Shown here one piece after another: positions 51,479 to 59,951 of a stretch of 64,000 nucleotides of DNA (position 1 is its first letter; the number at the start of each line of letters is the position of its first letter). The position numbers were made by a program, and so were the translations under genes. Under the pieces are notes generated by a model. That model searched no databases, was not told the origin of the DNA, and worked only from the letters and a program-made list of their open reading frames with translations. Source of the DNA: an uncultured Christensenella sp. (GTDB lineage: Bacteria; Bacillota; Clostridia; Christensenellales; Borkfalkiaceae); the NCBI GenBank assembly GCA_910578565.1, contig CAJTQF010000002.1, positions 123,658 to 187,657 of the forward strand, read 5' to 3'.

Positions 51479-52936
51479 TTAATTTTTAGGTGAGTAATTG
51501 GGGGCTTCTTTGGTGATTGAAATATCGTGGGGATGACTTTCGATTAAGGAAGCAGAAGTCATTTTTACAAACTTAGCGTCCTTTCTCAATTTTTCAACCG
51601 TGCCGCAACCGGTGTAACCCATACCCGCGCGGAGACCGCCCATAAGCTGATAAATAATATCCGCAATAGCGCCGCGGTAAGGAACCCTTCCTTCCACGCC
51701 TTCGGGTACGAACTTTTTCGCGTCCGACTGAAAATATCTGTCCTTGCTGCCCTTTGCCATTGCGGGGAGCGAACCCATTCCGCGGTAGGACTTGAAACTT
51801 CTGCCCTGATAAATTTCAAGCTCGCCGGGACTTTCGGCAGTGCCTGCAAAAAGCGAACCTATCATGACCGCGCTGCCGCCCGCCGCTATCGCTTTGACGA
51901 TATCGCCAGAGTACTTTATGCCGCCGTCGGCAATAATGCGCTTGCCCATTTTGTCAGCCTGTTCGGCGCAGTCCATAACAGCGGTAAGCTGGGGCATACC
52001 TATACCCGCAACGATACGCGTGGTACAAATAGAGCCGGGACCTATGCCTACCTTTACAACGTCCGCGCCGGCGTTTATTAAATCTTTCGTAGCTTCCGCC
52101 GTTACCACGTTGCCCGCGACAAGCGGAAGGCGTGGATACGCTTTTTTGACCTTTGCAACGGCTTCCACAATTCCCTTCGAATGACCGTGCGCAGAGTCGA
52201 GCACAACCAAATCGACTTTCGCCGCTACAAGCGCCGCAACCCTGTCAAGCACGTCCGCCGAACCGCCTATCGCGGCGGCTGCCAGAAGCCTGCCCTTTTT
52301 GTCCCTTGCGCTGTTGGGATACTGTATGGATTTTTCAATATCCTTTATTGTGATAAGCCCTTTGAGATAACCGTTTTTATCCACTATGGGCAGTTTTTCT
52401 ATTCTGTGTCTGCCCAGAATTTTTTGCGCTTCTTCCAGAGAAGTACCTTCGGGCGCGGTGACCAGATTTTCCGATGTCATAACGTTCGCAATAGGCTGGT
52501 TGAAATTGGTTTCAAACCTTAAATCGCGGTTGGTGAGAATACCCACGAGTTTGCCGTTTTCTTCGGTAATGGGAACGCCGCTGATTTTATACTTTGCCAT
52601 AAGATCGCAAGCCGCGCTTACGGGCTGGTCGGGAGTAAGGTGGAACGGGTCGGTTATAACGCCGTGTTCGCTCCTTTTGACCTTGTCTACCTGCATAGCC
52701 TGCTCTTCGATTGACATATTTTTATGGATGACGCCTATGCCGCCTTCCCTTGCAAGCGCAATTGCAAGTTTGCTTTCAGTTACGGTATCCATTGCCGCGC
52801 TTATTAGGGGAATGTTCAGATTAATTCCGTCGCAAAGCGTGGTGTGTAAATCAACGGTGGAAGGCAAGACGTCAGACGCAGCCGGTACCAGCAACACGTC
52901 GTCAAACGTAAGCGCTTCTTTCACAATTCTGCTCAT
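51479..52936 (-). CDS. guaB: IMP dehydrogenase
   Basis: 485 residues. TIM-barrel with VLDSAHGHSKGI near 245 and the active-site loop GIGPGSICTTRIV near 300 (nucleophilic cysteine), interrupted by a CBS pair (about 95-205). The flap RYFQSDAKKFVPEGVEG and C-terminal GYTGC segments are present. It oxidises IMP to XMP. Strong AGGAG site before the ATG. The gene for an unknown membrane protein ends 1 nt upstream, so it shares the transcript. Confidence 0.98.
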   Translation of the reverse strand: MSRIVKEALTFDDVLLVPAASDVLPSTVDLHTTLCDGINLNIPLISAAMDTVTESKLAIALAREGGIGVIHKNMSIEEQAMQVDKVKRSEHGVITDPFHLTPDQPVSAACDLMAKYKISGVPITEENGKLVGILTNRDLRFETNFNQPIANVMTSENLVTAPEGTSLEEAQKILGRHRIEKLPIVDKNGYLKGLITIKDIEKSIQYPNSARDKKGRLLAAAAIGGSADVLDRVAALVAAKVDLVVLDSAHGHSKGIVEAVAKVKKAYPRLPLVAGNVVTAEATKDLINAGADVVKVGIGPGSICTTRIVAGIGMPQLTAVMDCAEQADKMGKRIIADGGIKYSGDIVKAIAAGGSAVMIGSLFAGTAESPGELEIYQGRSFKSYRGMGSLPAMAKGSKDRYFQSDAKKFVPEGVEGRVPYRGAIADIIYQLMGGLRAGMGYTGCGTVEKLRKDAKFVKMTSASLIESHPHDISITKEAPNYSPKN

Positions 52937-52937
52937 G

Positions 52938-53498
52938 TTATTCTCCTGTATTCAATAAATTTAATAGTTTTGTAATAATTTCGCTTTGGGGTTGTTCCGA
53001 CAAAGCGGTTTTAAGAGTGTTTATATCTTCCGCGCTGCCGTTTTCGGCTACGGCGACGGTCAATTTGATAAAACTTGCGCCGCCGCCCGTTTCACAGGTG
53101 GCAACGGCTTTTTGTATATCGCCCGCATTGTACTGTGACAGGGCGAGACTTCCGCACACGGCAACTTTGAAATTTCCGCCTTTCTTTTCGCAGACTTCTT
53201 CAAAGTCGTCTTTATCCAAAAAACTTTCGCCGTATTCGATTATATACTTGTCCTTGCCCGAAAGAATACTGTCCTGCACGCAACGCGCCAGATCGTCGGT
53301 ATCGTTTGAATATTTATATTTCAACCCCGCACAGGTCACGGCAAAGGAATAGTTGCCCGTCTTTTCGCAAGCGGTCGCCATAGTTTGCGGCGAACACAGT
53401 ATCCACAGCGAAAACACCAAAAGCGCGGCAACCGCAAGCGCAGCCAGACCTTCGAGCGCGGATATCAATATTATCTTTTTGGTTTTAGTCATTGCCAT
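52938..53498 (-). CDS. unknown single-helix membrane protein upstream of guaB
   Basis: 186 residues from the ATG at 53498 (or 184 from 53492); the longer frame to 53561 would include the promoter and is rejected. One helix (about 11-34) anchors a helical extracytoplasmic domain with six cysteines (CEKTGNYSFAVTCAGL, then CVQD, CEKKGGNFKVAVCGSL, CETGG), spaced like helix-pair repeats and resembling TPR-like or disulfide-linked hairpins. Function unknown. It is cotranscribed with guaB and guaA, an unusual leading gene for a purine operon. Confidence 0.75.
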   Translation of the reverse strand: MAMTKTKKIILISALEGLAALAVAALLVFSLWILCSPQTMATACEKTGNYSFAVTCAGLKYKYSNDTDDLARCVQDSILSGKDKYIIEYGESFLDKDDFEEVCEKKGGNFKVAVCGSLALSQYNAGDIQKAVATCETGGGASFIKLTVAVAENGSAEDINTLKTALSEQPQSEIITKLLNLLNTGE

Positions 53499-53532
53499 AA
53501 AGTTACTTTTGTAAAAGAAGTATATTTGAAAT

Positions 53533-53561
53533 ATTCTACCACACACGAAAATAAAATGCAA
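53533..53561 (-). promoter_or_regulatory. promoter of the unknown-guaB-guaA operon
   Basis: Minus strand TTGCAT (53561-53556), 17-bp spacer, TAGAAT (53538-53533); start near 53526, leader about 28 nt without a clear Shine-Dalgarno. No PurR box or guanine riboswitch was seen. Confidence 0.75.
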
Positions 53562-53622
53562 CTGTTTGAAAAAAATTAATATTTATAATCATAATCCCGC
53601 AACTGCAAACTTATATTGAAGT

Positions 53623-54270
53623 ATGAAGAAAATTGCAGTTTTATCTCTTTGCTTACTTTCCGCCGCGGCATTTTTCGGCGGTTGCAAAAAACCGGTGGAC
53701 TACACCGACTATATTTCCGAAATGCGTTACGGCATATGGCTTTATTCCAGCGACGGGGTCGAAGTTAAAATTTACCGCTCTGCAAAGGAAAACCCGTACA
53801 TTGCCGACGGCATTAAGAGCGAAATGGGCGACATTACCGAAGTGTTCGTAACGCTGCCCAAAAACTACGAAGAAGTAAACATCACCGTCGGCGGCGCGGG
53901 CGGCGAAATGAGTTACCGCGCGGTTGAAAACTGCTACTACATAAGTTTTGCCGACGCCGTTGCGGGCGACAGCGCGGACGTTTCATTGTCCTGCGGCGAT
54001 GACAGCTATACCTGCACGGCTGTAAGCGTTCTGTACGACGGCGTTATGGACTGCGACAGCGCGGTAAAGTGCGTAATCGAACACGACGGCGAACTGTTTA
54101 CGTCTATGACCGAAAACGGAATTTTCCGCGGCGAAATTTACGTGCGCCTGCTGTACGACGAAGGGTGCTACTACTATGTGGGCGTATGCGACAGGGATAA
54201 AAACATTTCCGCCTATCTTGTAGACGGCGAACGCGGAAAAATAATAGCCACAAAAAAACTGAACGGATAA
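53623..54270 (+). CDS. unknown lipoprotein
   Basis: 215 residues. Lipoprotein signal with lipobox FFGGC (C21), then a beta-rich mature domain: YGIWLYSSDGVEVKIYRS, several Val/Tyr strands and a C-terminal GVCDRDKNISAYLVDGERGKIIATKK, reminiscent of lipocalin-like or immunoglobulin-like folds. No family recognised. The gene is monocistronic between the guaBA operon and hemW. TATATT ends 5 nt before the ATG, but no good -35 is present, so a leaderless transcript is only possible, not shown. Confidence 0.8.
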   Translation: MKKIAVLSLCLLSAAAFFGGCKKPVDYTDYISEMRYGIWLYSSDGVEVKIYRSAKENPYIADGIKSEMGDITEVFVTLPKNYEEVNITVGGAGGEMSYRAVENCYYISFADAVAGDSADVSLSCGDDSYTCTAVSVLYDGVMDCDSAVKCVIEHDGELFTSMTENGIFRGEIYVRLLYDEGCYYYVGVCDRDKNISAYLVDGERGKIIATKKLNG

Positions 54271-54289
54271 AATTAACAATAAAAAATTT

Positions 54290-54317
54290 GCGGCGCGGGA
54301 TAAAAATCCCGCGCCGC
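54290..54317. terminator. bidirectional terminator between the lipoprotein gene and hemW
   Basis: Twelve-base-pair stem GCGGCGCGGGAT with its complement (54290-54301 and 54306-54317), with AAATTTTTTATT on the minus side and TTGTTTAA on the plus side. Confidence 0.9.
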
Positions 54318-54321
54318 TTGT

Positions 54322-55431
54322 TTAACTGAAAAATTCCACTATTATACTGTTCTGAACAAAGAGATGCCCGTCCCCTATGCGGAAAGTCTTTCCGTCGTTT
54401 TCAACAAAGTTTTCGACCTTTCTTATTGCGGCTGCATATTTTTCGCAAAAATCGCAACCGAAAAGTTTTTTATACTCCTGCAAATCTATCCCGCGCGCAG
54501 TGCGGAGCGCAAGCATAATATACTCTTCTTCCTGTCCTTCCGCGTCTGTTTCCTGCCTGTCGATAACGGCGAAATTGTCAGAGAGAATACACTTGAAATA
54601 TTCGTCCAGATCATACGTGTTTGTAAAGCGTACGTTTTTTATACAGGACGACGCAGAAACGCCGAAACCTATATACTCGCCCCTGCGCCAGTAATTAAGG
54701 TTGTGCCTGCTCTCTTTGCCGGGTTTGCAGAAGTTTGAAACTTCATACCGCGCAAAGCCCAGCTCTTCGAGCTTTTTTCTGCCTGCTTCGTAAAGCTCAG
54801 CCACCTCGTCGCTGTCGGGAAGTTCGCCGTTAAGATAGTCGGAATAAATAGGCGTGCCGTCTTCGGGCGTGAGCGCATACATGGAGATATGGCTTGCGCC
54901 GAACGAAGCCGCCACTTCAACCGTTTTACACACGTCGTCCGCCGTCTGGTTTTTGAGACCTATCATAACGTCAACGCTGAAATTTTCACCCTTTAAAAGA
55001 TTGGCGCATGTTACAAATCCGTTTAAAGTGTGCGCCCTGCCTATTTCTTTCAGCTGGCTGTCTATTGCAGTCTGCAAGCCCACCGAAAAGCGGTTTATAC
55101 CGCTTTTTTTGTAGACGGAAATCTTTCTCTCGCCGACGGTGCCAGGATTAATTTCTATAGTAATTTCCGCGCCGTTTTTCAGCCTGAAATTCTTCCTGAC
55201 CGCCGCCATAAGCATAGCTATAAAATTTTCGTCTATGACTGAAGGCGTGCCGCCGCCTATGTACACGGTGTCGAAAACGTAACTTTTAAGTTCATCGCGG
55301 CGCTTTGCCATTTCGCGGTAGACGCAAGCCATATAACTTTCGGCAAGGTACGCCTTATCGGGGAACGAAGCAAAATCGCAGTATCTGCATTTCGATTTGC
55401 AAAAAGGTATATGAACGTAAATGCCCGCCAT
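54322..55431 (-). CDS. hemW: HemW, radical SAM heme chaperone
   Basis: 369 residues. The radical SAM motif CKSKCRYCDF (CX3CX2C, about 11-18) follows IYVHIPFC; YIGGGTPSV near 57 and the HemN-like C-terminal domain with WRRGEYIGFGVSAS are present. HemW-type proteins lack the extra N-terminal residues of oxygen-independent coproporphyrinogen oxidase and bind heme. Classic neighbour of lepA in Firmicutes; here ogt and a decayed gene have come between. Start lies 1 nt after the ogt stop. Confidence 0.92.
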   Translation of the reverse strand: MAGIYVHIPFCKSKCRYCDFASFPDKAYLAESYMACVYREMAKRRDELKSYVFDTVYIGGGTPSVIDENFIAMLMAAVRKNFRLKNGAEITIEINPGTVGERKISVYKKSGINRFSVGLQTAIDSQLKEIGRAHTLNGFVTCANLLKGENFSVDVMIGLKNQTADDVCKTVEVAASFGASHISMYALTPEDGTPIYSDYLNGELPDSDEVAELYEAGRKKLEELGFARYEVSNFCKPGKESRHNLNYWRRGEYIGFGVSASSCIKNVRFTNTYDLDEYFKCILSDNFAVIDRQETDAEGQEEEYIMLALRTARGIDLQEYKKLFGCDFCEKYAAAIRKVENFVENDGKTFRIGDGHLFVQNSIIVEFFS

Positions 55432-55432
55432 T

Positions 55433-55738
55433 TTAAAATTCCCACCTGTAATTTTTTATATCCACTTTATACTCTTCCGAAAAGCCCACGCCTTCGCCCA
55501 ACAGCAGAGCTTTCTGCACTTCCCTGCCGCCGAACGCAAAGCCCGAAGTCAGACTTCCGTCGCGGAAAACCACGCGGTGACAGGGAACTATGCCCTTATA
55601 CGGATTGCCGTGCAACGCCCAGCCAACCTGGCGCGAAGCCTTTGGCGAACCTGCGGCAAGCGCAACCTGACCGTAGGTTGCAACTCTGCCTTCGGGTATT
55701 TGTTTTACAACTTCGTAAACGCGTTCGAAAAAGTTCAT
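55433..55738 (-). CDS. MGMT/Ogt-type DNA alkyltransferase domain (short form)
   Basis: 101 residues, only the C-terminal DNA-binding and active-site domain of O6-alkylguanine-DNA alkyltransferases. Helix-turn-helix QIPEGRVATYGQVALAAG and the active-site PCHRV (C53) are present, so unlike PWHRV-type alkyltransferase-like proteins it keeps the acceptor cysteine. The N-terminal ribonuclease-H-like domain is absent. It may repair alkylated guanine or flag it. Cotranscribed with hemW. Confidence 0.88.
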   Translation of the reverse strand: MNFFERVYEVVKQIPEGRVATYGQVALAAGSPKASRQVGWALHGNPYKGIVPCHRVVFRDGSLTSGFAFGGREVQKALLLGEGVGFSEEYKVDIKNYRWEF

Positions 55739-55821
55739 AATTTTATTTTCTATCGGCAGAAACTTAGTTACTGCCGTAACGATTTGTTTAATGATTATAA
55801 CGGTCCTTATAATTTTTTACG

Positions 55822-56394
55822 TCAGTTATCAAGAAATCCGTAAATATCGCCTACGTCTATTCCACTGCCCTTCTGTACGTTTATAACGCCAAAGTTTTCA
55901 CAGTCTGTCATCTGTTTCGCCGCGCCGACTACGCCGCCTAAAAATCTGACTTTTATTCCGTTGCCCATATTTTCAAATCCGTAAAAATTTCCGTGGTTTT
56001 CGCAGTTTTCTACTCGCGATATGCTTCCCGCTATTCCACCAAATTCATATATGATGTTTTTGTACTCTCCATCGTTAGCATGATCTGTTGACTCAAATCT
56101 TTTTTTGCCGTCACTTCTTAAAAGATATATGTTCCCGTAATTCTTACAGTTTCTGACAACCTAATTTGCTGTATAATATTCTTCCGACAACCCTGTTCCC
56201 GCATCGATAAAAATTTCATCAAGAAACTGCGGTTTGCCGACTATCCCGCCCGTGCCGCAAAAACCGGATATGATGGCACCGTAATTTTCACAGCCTTCGA
56301 TAACGGTACCATCGCTTATGGAATCGACTATGCCGCCATTACAATTAGCCAGATTACCGTAATTTTTACAATTAATTCTCCCGTTTAAAATACA
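55822..56394 (-). pseudogene. remnant of a repeat-containing surface protein (NCxNYG / GGIVG repeats)
   Basis: The minus frame from 56394 to the TGA at 55824-55822 stays open over 191 codons except for one in-frame TAG at 56163-56161, and has no start codon (TAA at 56397-56395 precedes it). It reads five copies of NC(K/E)N(Y/H/F)G, for example NCKNYGNL, GCENYGAI, NCENHGNF, each followed some 15-25 residues later by GGIVG or a variant. Such repeats occur in large secreted or cell-surface proteins of gut Firmicutes. 5'-truncated and interrupted, so not functional as it stands. Confidence 0.75.
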
Positions 56395-56413
56395 TTATTT
56401 TAACTATATGCGT

Positions 56414-58219
56414 TTAATCCTTGTTTGTCTTTAAAATCTGCATAAAAACTTCCGACGGGACTTCAACGCTGCCGATACTGCGCATACGCTTTTTACCTTC
56501 TTTCTGCTTTTCAAGAAGTTTTTTCTTACGCGTAATGTCGCCGCCGTAACACTTTGCAAGCACATCTTTCCTGACTGCCTTAACGGTCTCGCGCGCAATA
56601 ATTTTGCCGCCTATAGCCGCCTGTACGGGAACTTCGAAAAGTTGGCGCGGAATTGCTTCTTTTAAATTTTCGCACAGCGTTCTTCCGCGGTTGTAAGCGG
56701 AATCTTCGTGTACTATCATAGAAAGCGCGTCGCAGGCTTCGCCGTTAAGAAGAATATCGAGTTTTACGAGTTTGCTCCTTTCATAGCCTTTCAGCTCGTA
56801 GTCAAAACTCGCATAGCCGCGCGTGCGCGACTTTATACTGTCGAAAAAGTCAAAAATTATTTCGTTCAGCGGAAGGTCGTATTCAAGCCTTACCCTGCTC
56901 TTGTCAAGGTAGGTCATCTGCAAAAACGTCCCGCGCTTTTCACGGCACAAATCCATTATCTGACCGAGATAATCGGGCGGGGAATATATGTCCGCTTTAA
57001 CAATAGGCTCTTCCATATGCTCTATTTCCGACTGGGGAGGCAGGTGAGAAGGATTGTCCACAAACAGCGTTTCGCCGTCGGTCTTTATGACCTTATAGCT
57101 TACGGACGGGGCGGTGGTTATTATTTCAAGCCCGAACTCCCGCTCTATGCGCTCCTGTATTATCTCCATATGCAGAAGTCCCAAGAAACCGCACCTGAAC
57201 CCGAAACCAAGCGCCACCGAGTTATCGGGTTCGAATATCAGCGACGCGTCGTTTAACTGCAACTTCATAATAGCGTCTTTCAGGTCATTGAACCTGCTGC
57301 CGTCCAGCGGATATATTCCGCAGAACACTACGCTCTGCACTTTTTTATAGCCGGGCAACGGCTCTTTTGCGGGCGCGTCCGCGTTTATCACCGTATCTCC
57401 CACGGCGACGTCGAGAATGGATTTTATCGAAGCCGCGATATATCCGACTTCACCCGCGGCAAGCGAGTTTTTAGGCAAAAGATTGGGACTGAACGTACCC
57501 ACTTCCACCACTTCGTAAATTTTGTCCGAACGGAAAGTCCTTATCCTGTCGCCCGCTTTAACGGCGCCGTCCTTAATTCTGACAAACAGGATAACGCCCT
57601 TGTAATTGTCGTAATAGCTGTCGAAAATAAGCGCTTTAAGCGGCGCGCTTTCGTCGCCGTCTGGCGCGGGGAAACAGTTTACAACCGCTTCGAGAACGTC
57701 TTCTATTCCCGTCCCTTCTTTGGCTGAAACAAGGGGAGCGGCGGAAGCGTCAAGACCTATTACTTCTTCTATTTCCGTCTTTGCTTCGTCGGGGCGGGCG
57801 GAAGGCAAATCTATTTTATTTATTACGGGCAAAATTTCAAGGTTGTTTTCAAGCGCGAGATATACGTTTGCCAAGGTCTGGGCTTCAACGCCCTGCGAAG
57901 CGTCCACAATCAGAATTGCGCCTTCGCACGCGGCAAGAGAACGCGACACTTCGTAAGTGAAGTCCACGTGACCGGGCGTGTCGATTAAATTCAGCTCGTA
58001 CTCGCACCCGTCTTTTGCGGTGTAAAACATTCTTACGGGCGTAAGTTTTATTGTTATGCCGCGCTCGCGCTCTATGTCCATAGAGTCCAGAAGCTGGTCT
58101 TCCATTTCACGCTTTGAAACCTGACCTGTCTTTTCCATAAGCCTGTCGGCAAGGGTTGACTTGCCGTGGTCTATGTGCGCTATTATACAAAAGTTACGGA
58201 TATTGCTTTTTCTGCCCAT
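56414..58219 (-). CDS. lepA: elongation factor 4 (LepA)
   Basis: 601 residues. G1 motif AHIDHGKST (about 14-22), G3 DTPGHVDF, G4 NKIDLPSA and the LepA-specific C-terminal domain ending GSVEVPSEVFMQILK are all present, length normal. The GTPase back-translocates or remodels stalled ribosomes. It is read from a strong promoter 27 nt upstream with AAGG as ribosome site. Downstream lies the decayed repeat gene rather than hemW. Confidence 0.98.
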   Translation of the reverse strand: MGRKSNIRNFCIIAHIDHGKSTLADRLMEKTGQVSKREMEDQLLDSMDIERERGITIKLTPVRMFYTAKDGCEYELNLIDTPGHVDFTYEVSRSLAACEGAILIVDASQGVEAQTLANVYLALENNLEILPVINKIDLPSARPDEAKTEIEEVIGLDASAAPLVSAKEGTGIEDVLEAVVNCFPAPDGDESAPLKALIFDSYYDNYKGVILFVRIKDGAVKAGDRIRTFRSDKIYEVVEVGTFSPNLLPKNSLAAGEVGYIAASIKSILDVAVGDTVINADAPAKEPLPGYKKVQSVVFCGIYPLDGSRFNDLKDAIMKLQLNDASLIFEPDNSVALGFGFRCGFLGLLHMEIIQERIEREFGLEIITTAPSVSYKVIKTDGETLFVDNPSHLPPQSEIEHMEEPIVKADIYSPPDYLGQIMDLCREKRGTFLQMTYLDKSRVRLEYDLPLNEIIFDFFDSIKSRTRGYASFDYELKGYERSKLVKLDILLNGEACDALSMIVHEDSAYNRGRTLCENLKEAIPRQLFEVPVQAAIGGKIIARETVKAVRKDVLAKCYGGDITRKKKLLEKQKEGKKRMRSIGSVEVPSEVFMQILKTNKD

Positions 58220-58246
58220 AAATAAGCCTTGTGAATTTTTTTCTTA

Positions 58247-58275
58247 ATTATATTAAATTTTAAAAAATTAATCAA
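58247..58275 (-). promoter_or_regulatory. lepA promoter
   Basis: Minus strand TTGATT (58275-58270), 17-bp spacer, perfect TATAAT (58252-58247); leader about 21 nt containing AAGG. Confidence 0.88.
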
Positions 58276-58284
58276 CTTATTTTT

Positions 58285-58313
58285 AACCGCCCGCGGCGAC
58301 GCCGCGGGCGGTT
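58285..58313 (-). terminator. hairpin after mreB
   Basis: Thirteen-base-pair G/C-rich stem (58285-58297 with 58301-58313). On the minus strand it is followed by AAAAATAAG, not a U-tract, so termination efficiency is uncertain. Confidence 0.5.
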
Positions 58314-58343
58314 TAATGATTTAGGTTAGTTTATAAGGTTTTA

Positions 58344-59363
58344 TCAGACTACGGTTGTCGCAAGGCGTTCCCAGAGATAGTCGTTGGTAAGAATCGTACC
58401 CGCGCCGATAACAGCTTCAAGCTGGGGTTCTTCCGCAACGTTTACGTGTACGCCCAGTTTCTTTTCGACGTACTCTGCAAGCCCGTCCATTTTCACAAGT
58501 CCGCCCGAAAGAAAAATTCCGCCGCGCACTATCGAAGACGATACTTCCGCGTCCAGCTTGGACATAACCAGATTTACGTACTCGATAATCTTATCGACGT
58601 AGGTTACTATTATTTCGTACACCTGCGACGAATTTATAGCGACAGACGCGGGCGCGCCCGTTTCAACGTCCCTGCCGTCCGCCACAGTCATTTTGTTGTC
58701 GTCTTCCAAAAGACTGCCCACCGTGTTTTTAAGCCTTTCGGCAGTGAGCGCTCCTATTTTTATATTGTATTTTTCGGCGAGCATATCTATTAAATGCACG
58801 TCTATATTGCCGCCGCCCAGATTTACGTTTATGCCGGAAATTATGCCGTCCTGCGAAAGCGCCGCTATGTTGCATATTCCGTAACCTATGTCAAGCAAAA
58901 ACATAGGCGCGCTCTCGTTGATGGCAACGTTCTGCCCGAGTACCGCGGCAAAGGGATTGAGCGTAAAGTACGTCATACAAATCCCACACGCGTCCGCAAT
59001 GCGCTGATACTTTTCCTTTAACGAAGGTTTGCAACCGCAGGGCAGAATAAACATAATTTCAGTGCGTTTTGCCCTTCTTCTCGTTATTTCAACCTTGTTT
59101 AAAAAGTATTCCAGAAGACACGCCGCCAGCGTTTCGTTTACTATATCGCCTTCGACGACGGGGTTTACGATATGGGTGTTGATTGCCGCCCTGCCCGAAA
59201 GAGCGCGGGCTTTGTCGCCGAGAGCTTTTATATTCACGATTTTCTGACCGTTGTCAATCATTTCTTCAACGGCGATACAGGTTGCTTCCATAAGCACTAC
59301 GCCGCAACCGGGCATATATATTTTGGTTGTGCTTGAACCCATATCTATTGCAAGTCTTTTCAT
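58344..59363 (-). CDS. divergent MreB-like actin homologue
   Basis: 339 residues, actin/Hsp70 fold of MreB length. Phosphate 1 motif IDMGSSTTKIY (6-16) and adenosine motif GGIFLSGGLVKMDGL near 300 are readable, but phosphate 2 is DIGYGICNIAAL where MreB usually has DIGGGTTEVAVI, and the segment before it (ILPCGCKPSLKEKYQRIAD) is also unlike typical VPSGITEVEKRA. It is therefore a divergent MreB/Mbl paralogue with possible loss or change of ATPase activity. The usual mreC-mreD-mreB order is not seen; instead it overlaps maf by 4 nt. Confidence 0.8.
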   Translation of the reverse strand: MKRLAIDMGSSTTKIYMPGCGVVLMEATCIAVEEMIDNGQKIVNIKALGDKARALSGRAAINTHIVNPVVEGDIVNETLAACLLEYFLNKVEITRRRAKRTEIMFILPCGCKPSLKEKYQRIADACGICMTYFTLNPFAAVLGQNVAINESAPMFLLDIGYGICNIAALSQDGIISGINVNLGGGNIDVHLIDMLAEKYNIKIGALTAERLKNTVGSLLEDDNKMTVADGRDVETGAPASVAINSSQVYEIIVTYVDKIIEYVNLVMSKLDAEVSSSIVRGGIFLSGGLVKMDGLAEYVEKKLGVHVNVAEEPQLEAVIGAGTILTNDYLWERLATTVV

Positions 59364-59911
59364 TCGCGTACCTCGTTAATCATTTTTCTTACCAACGTTA
59401 CGGGCAGTCCCACGACGTTTGTGTAACTGCCGAAGTATTCCTTTACTATTCCGCCGTCCTGTATTCCGTAGCTACCCGCCTTATCCAGCGGCGAGCCGCC
59501 GTCCGTGTAAATTTTTATAAACTCGTCCGAAAGAACGTTGAATTTCACTTCCGTTCTGTCAAAGTCTATGATTTTCCTGTACTTGTTTCTGACGCACACG
59601 CCCGTAATCACGTAGTGAGTCCTGCCCGAAAGCCTTTTAAGCGTCTTAGCCGCGTCGTCCCTGCCTTTGGGCTTGCCCAACACTTCCCCGTCGAAATATA
59701 CCACCGTGTCGCATCCGATAACGGTAGCGTCTTTATTCTTTTCAAACACTTCGTCACACTTGTGTTCGGCAAGGGCGCAAGCCATTTTTTCGGGAAACAT
59801 TGCAAGATTAACTTTTTCTTCCGCTATTGCGGGAACGACCTCGAAATCCGACAGAATCTGGGACAAAAGTTCCCTTCTCCGCGGCGAGGCGCTTGCCAGA
59901 ATATATTTCAT
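59360..59911 (-). CDS. maf: Maf-type nucleoside triphosphate pyrophosphatase
   Basis: 183 residues. ILASASPRRRELLSQI at the N-terminus and GCDTVVYFDGEVLGKP near 66 are the conserved Maf segments, with CGYSI-like AGSYGIQDGG near 150. The enzyme hydrolyses dTTP/UTP or modified pyrimidine triphosphates; the maf-mreB pairing is the common one and links it to cell division and shape genes. A small inverted repeat AATGCCGC/GCGGCATT lies between it and ppx. Confidence 0.94.
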   Translation of the reverse strand: MKYILASASPRRRELLSQILSDFEVVPAIAEEKVNLAMFPEKMACALAEHKCDEVFEKNKDATVIGCDTVVYFDGEVLGKPKGRDDAAKTLKRLSGRTHYVITGVCVRNKYRKIIDFDRTEVKFNVLSDEFIKIYTDGGSPLDKAGSYGIQDGGIVKEYFGSYTNVVGLPVTLVRKMINEVRE

Positions 59912-59951
59912 AGTAAACAGTTAATGCCGCTTACATCACGCGGCATTAAAA

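Noticed and set aside
58285..58313. Strong rho-independent terminator after mreB
   Set aside because: The stem is excellent but lacks a U-tract on the minus strand, so it is listed only as a low-confidence terminator.
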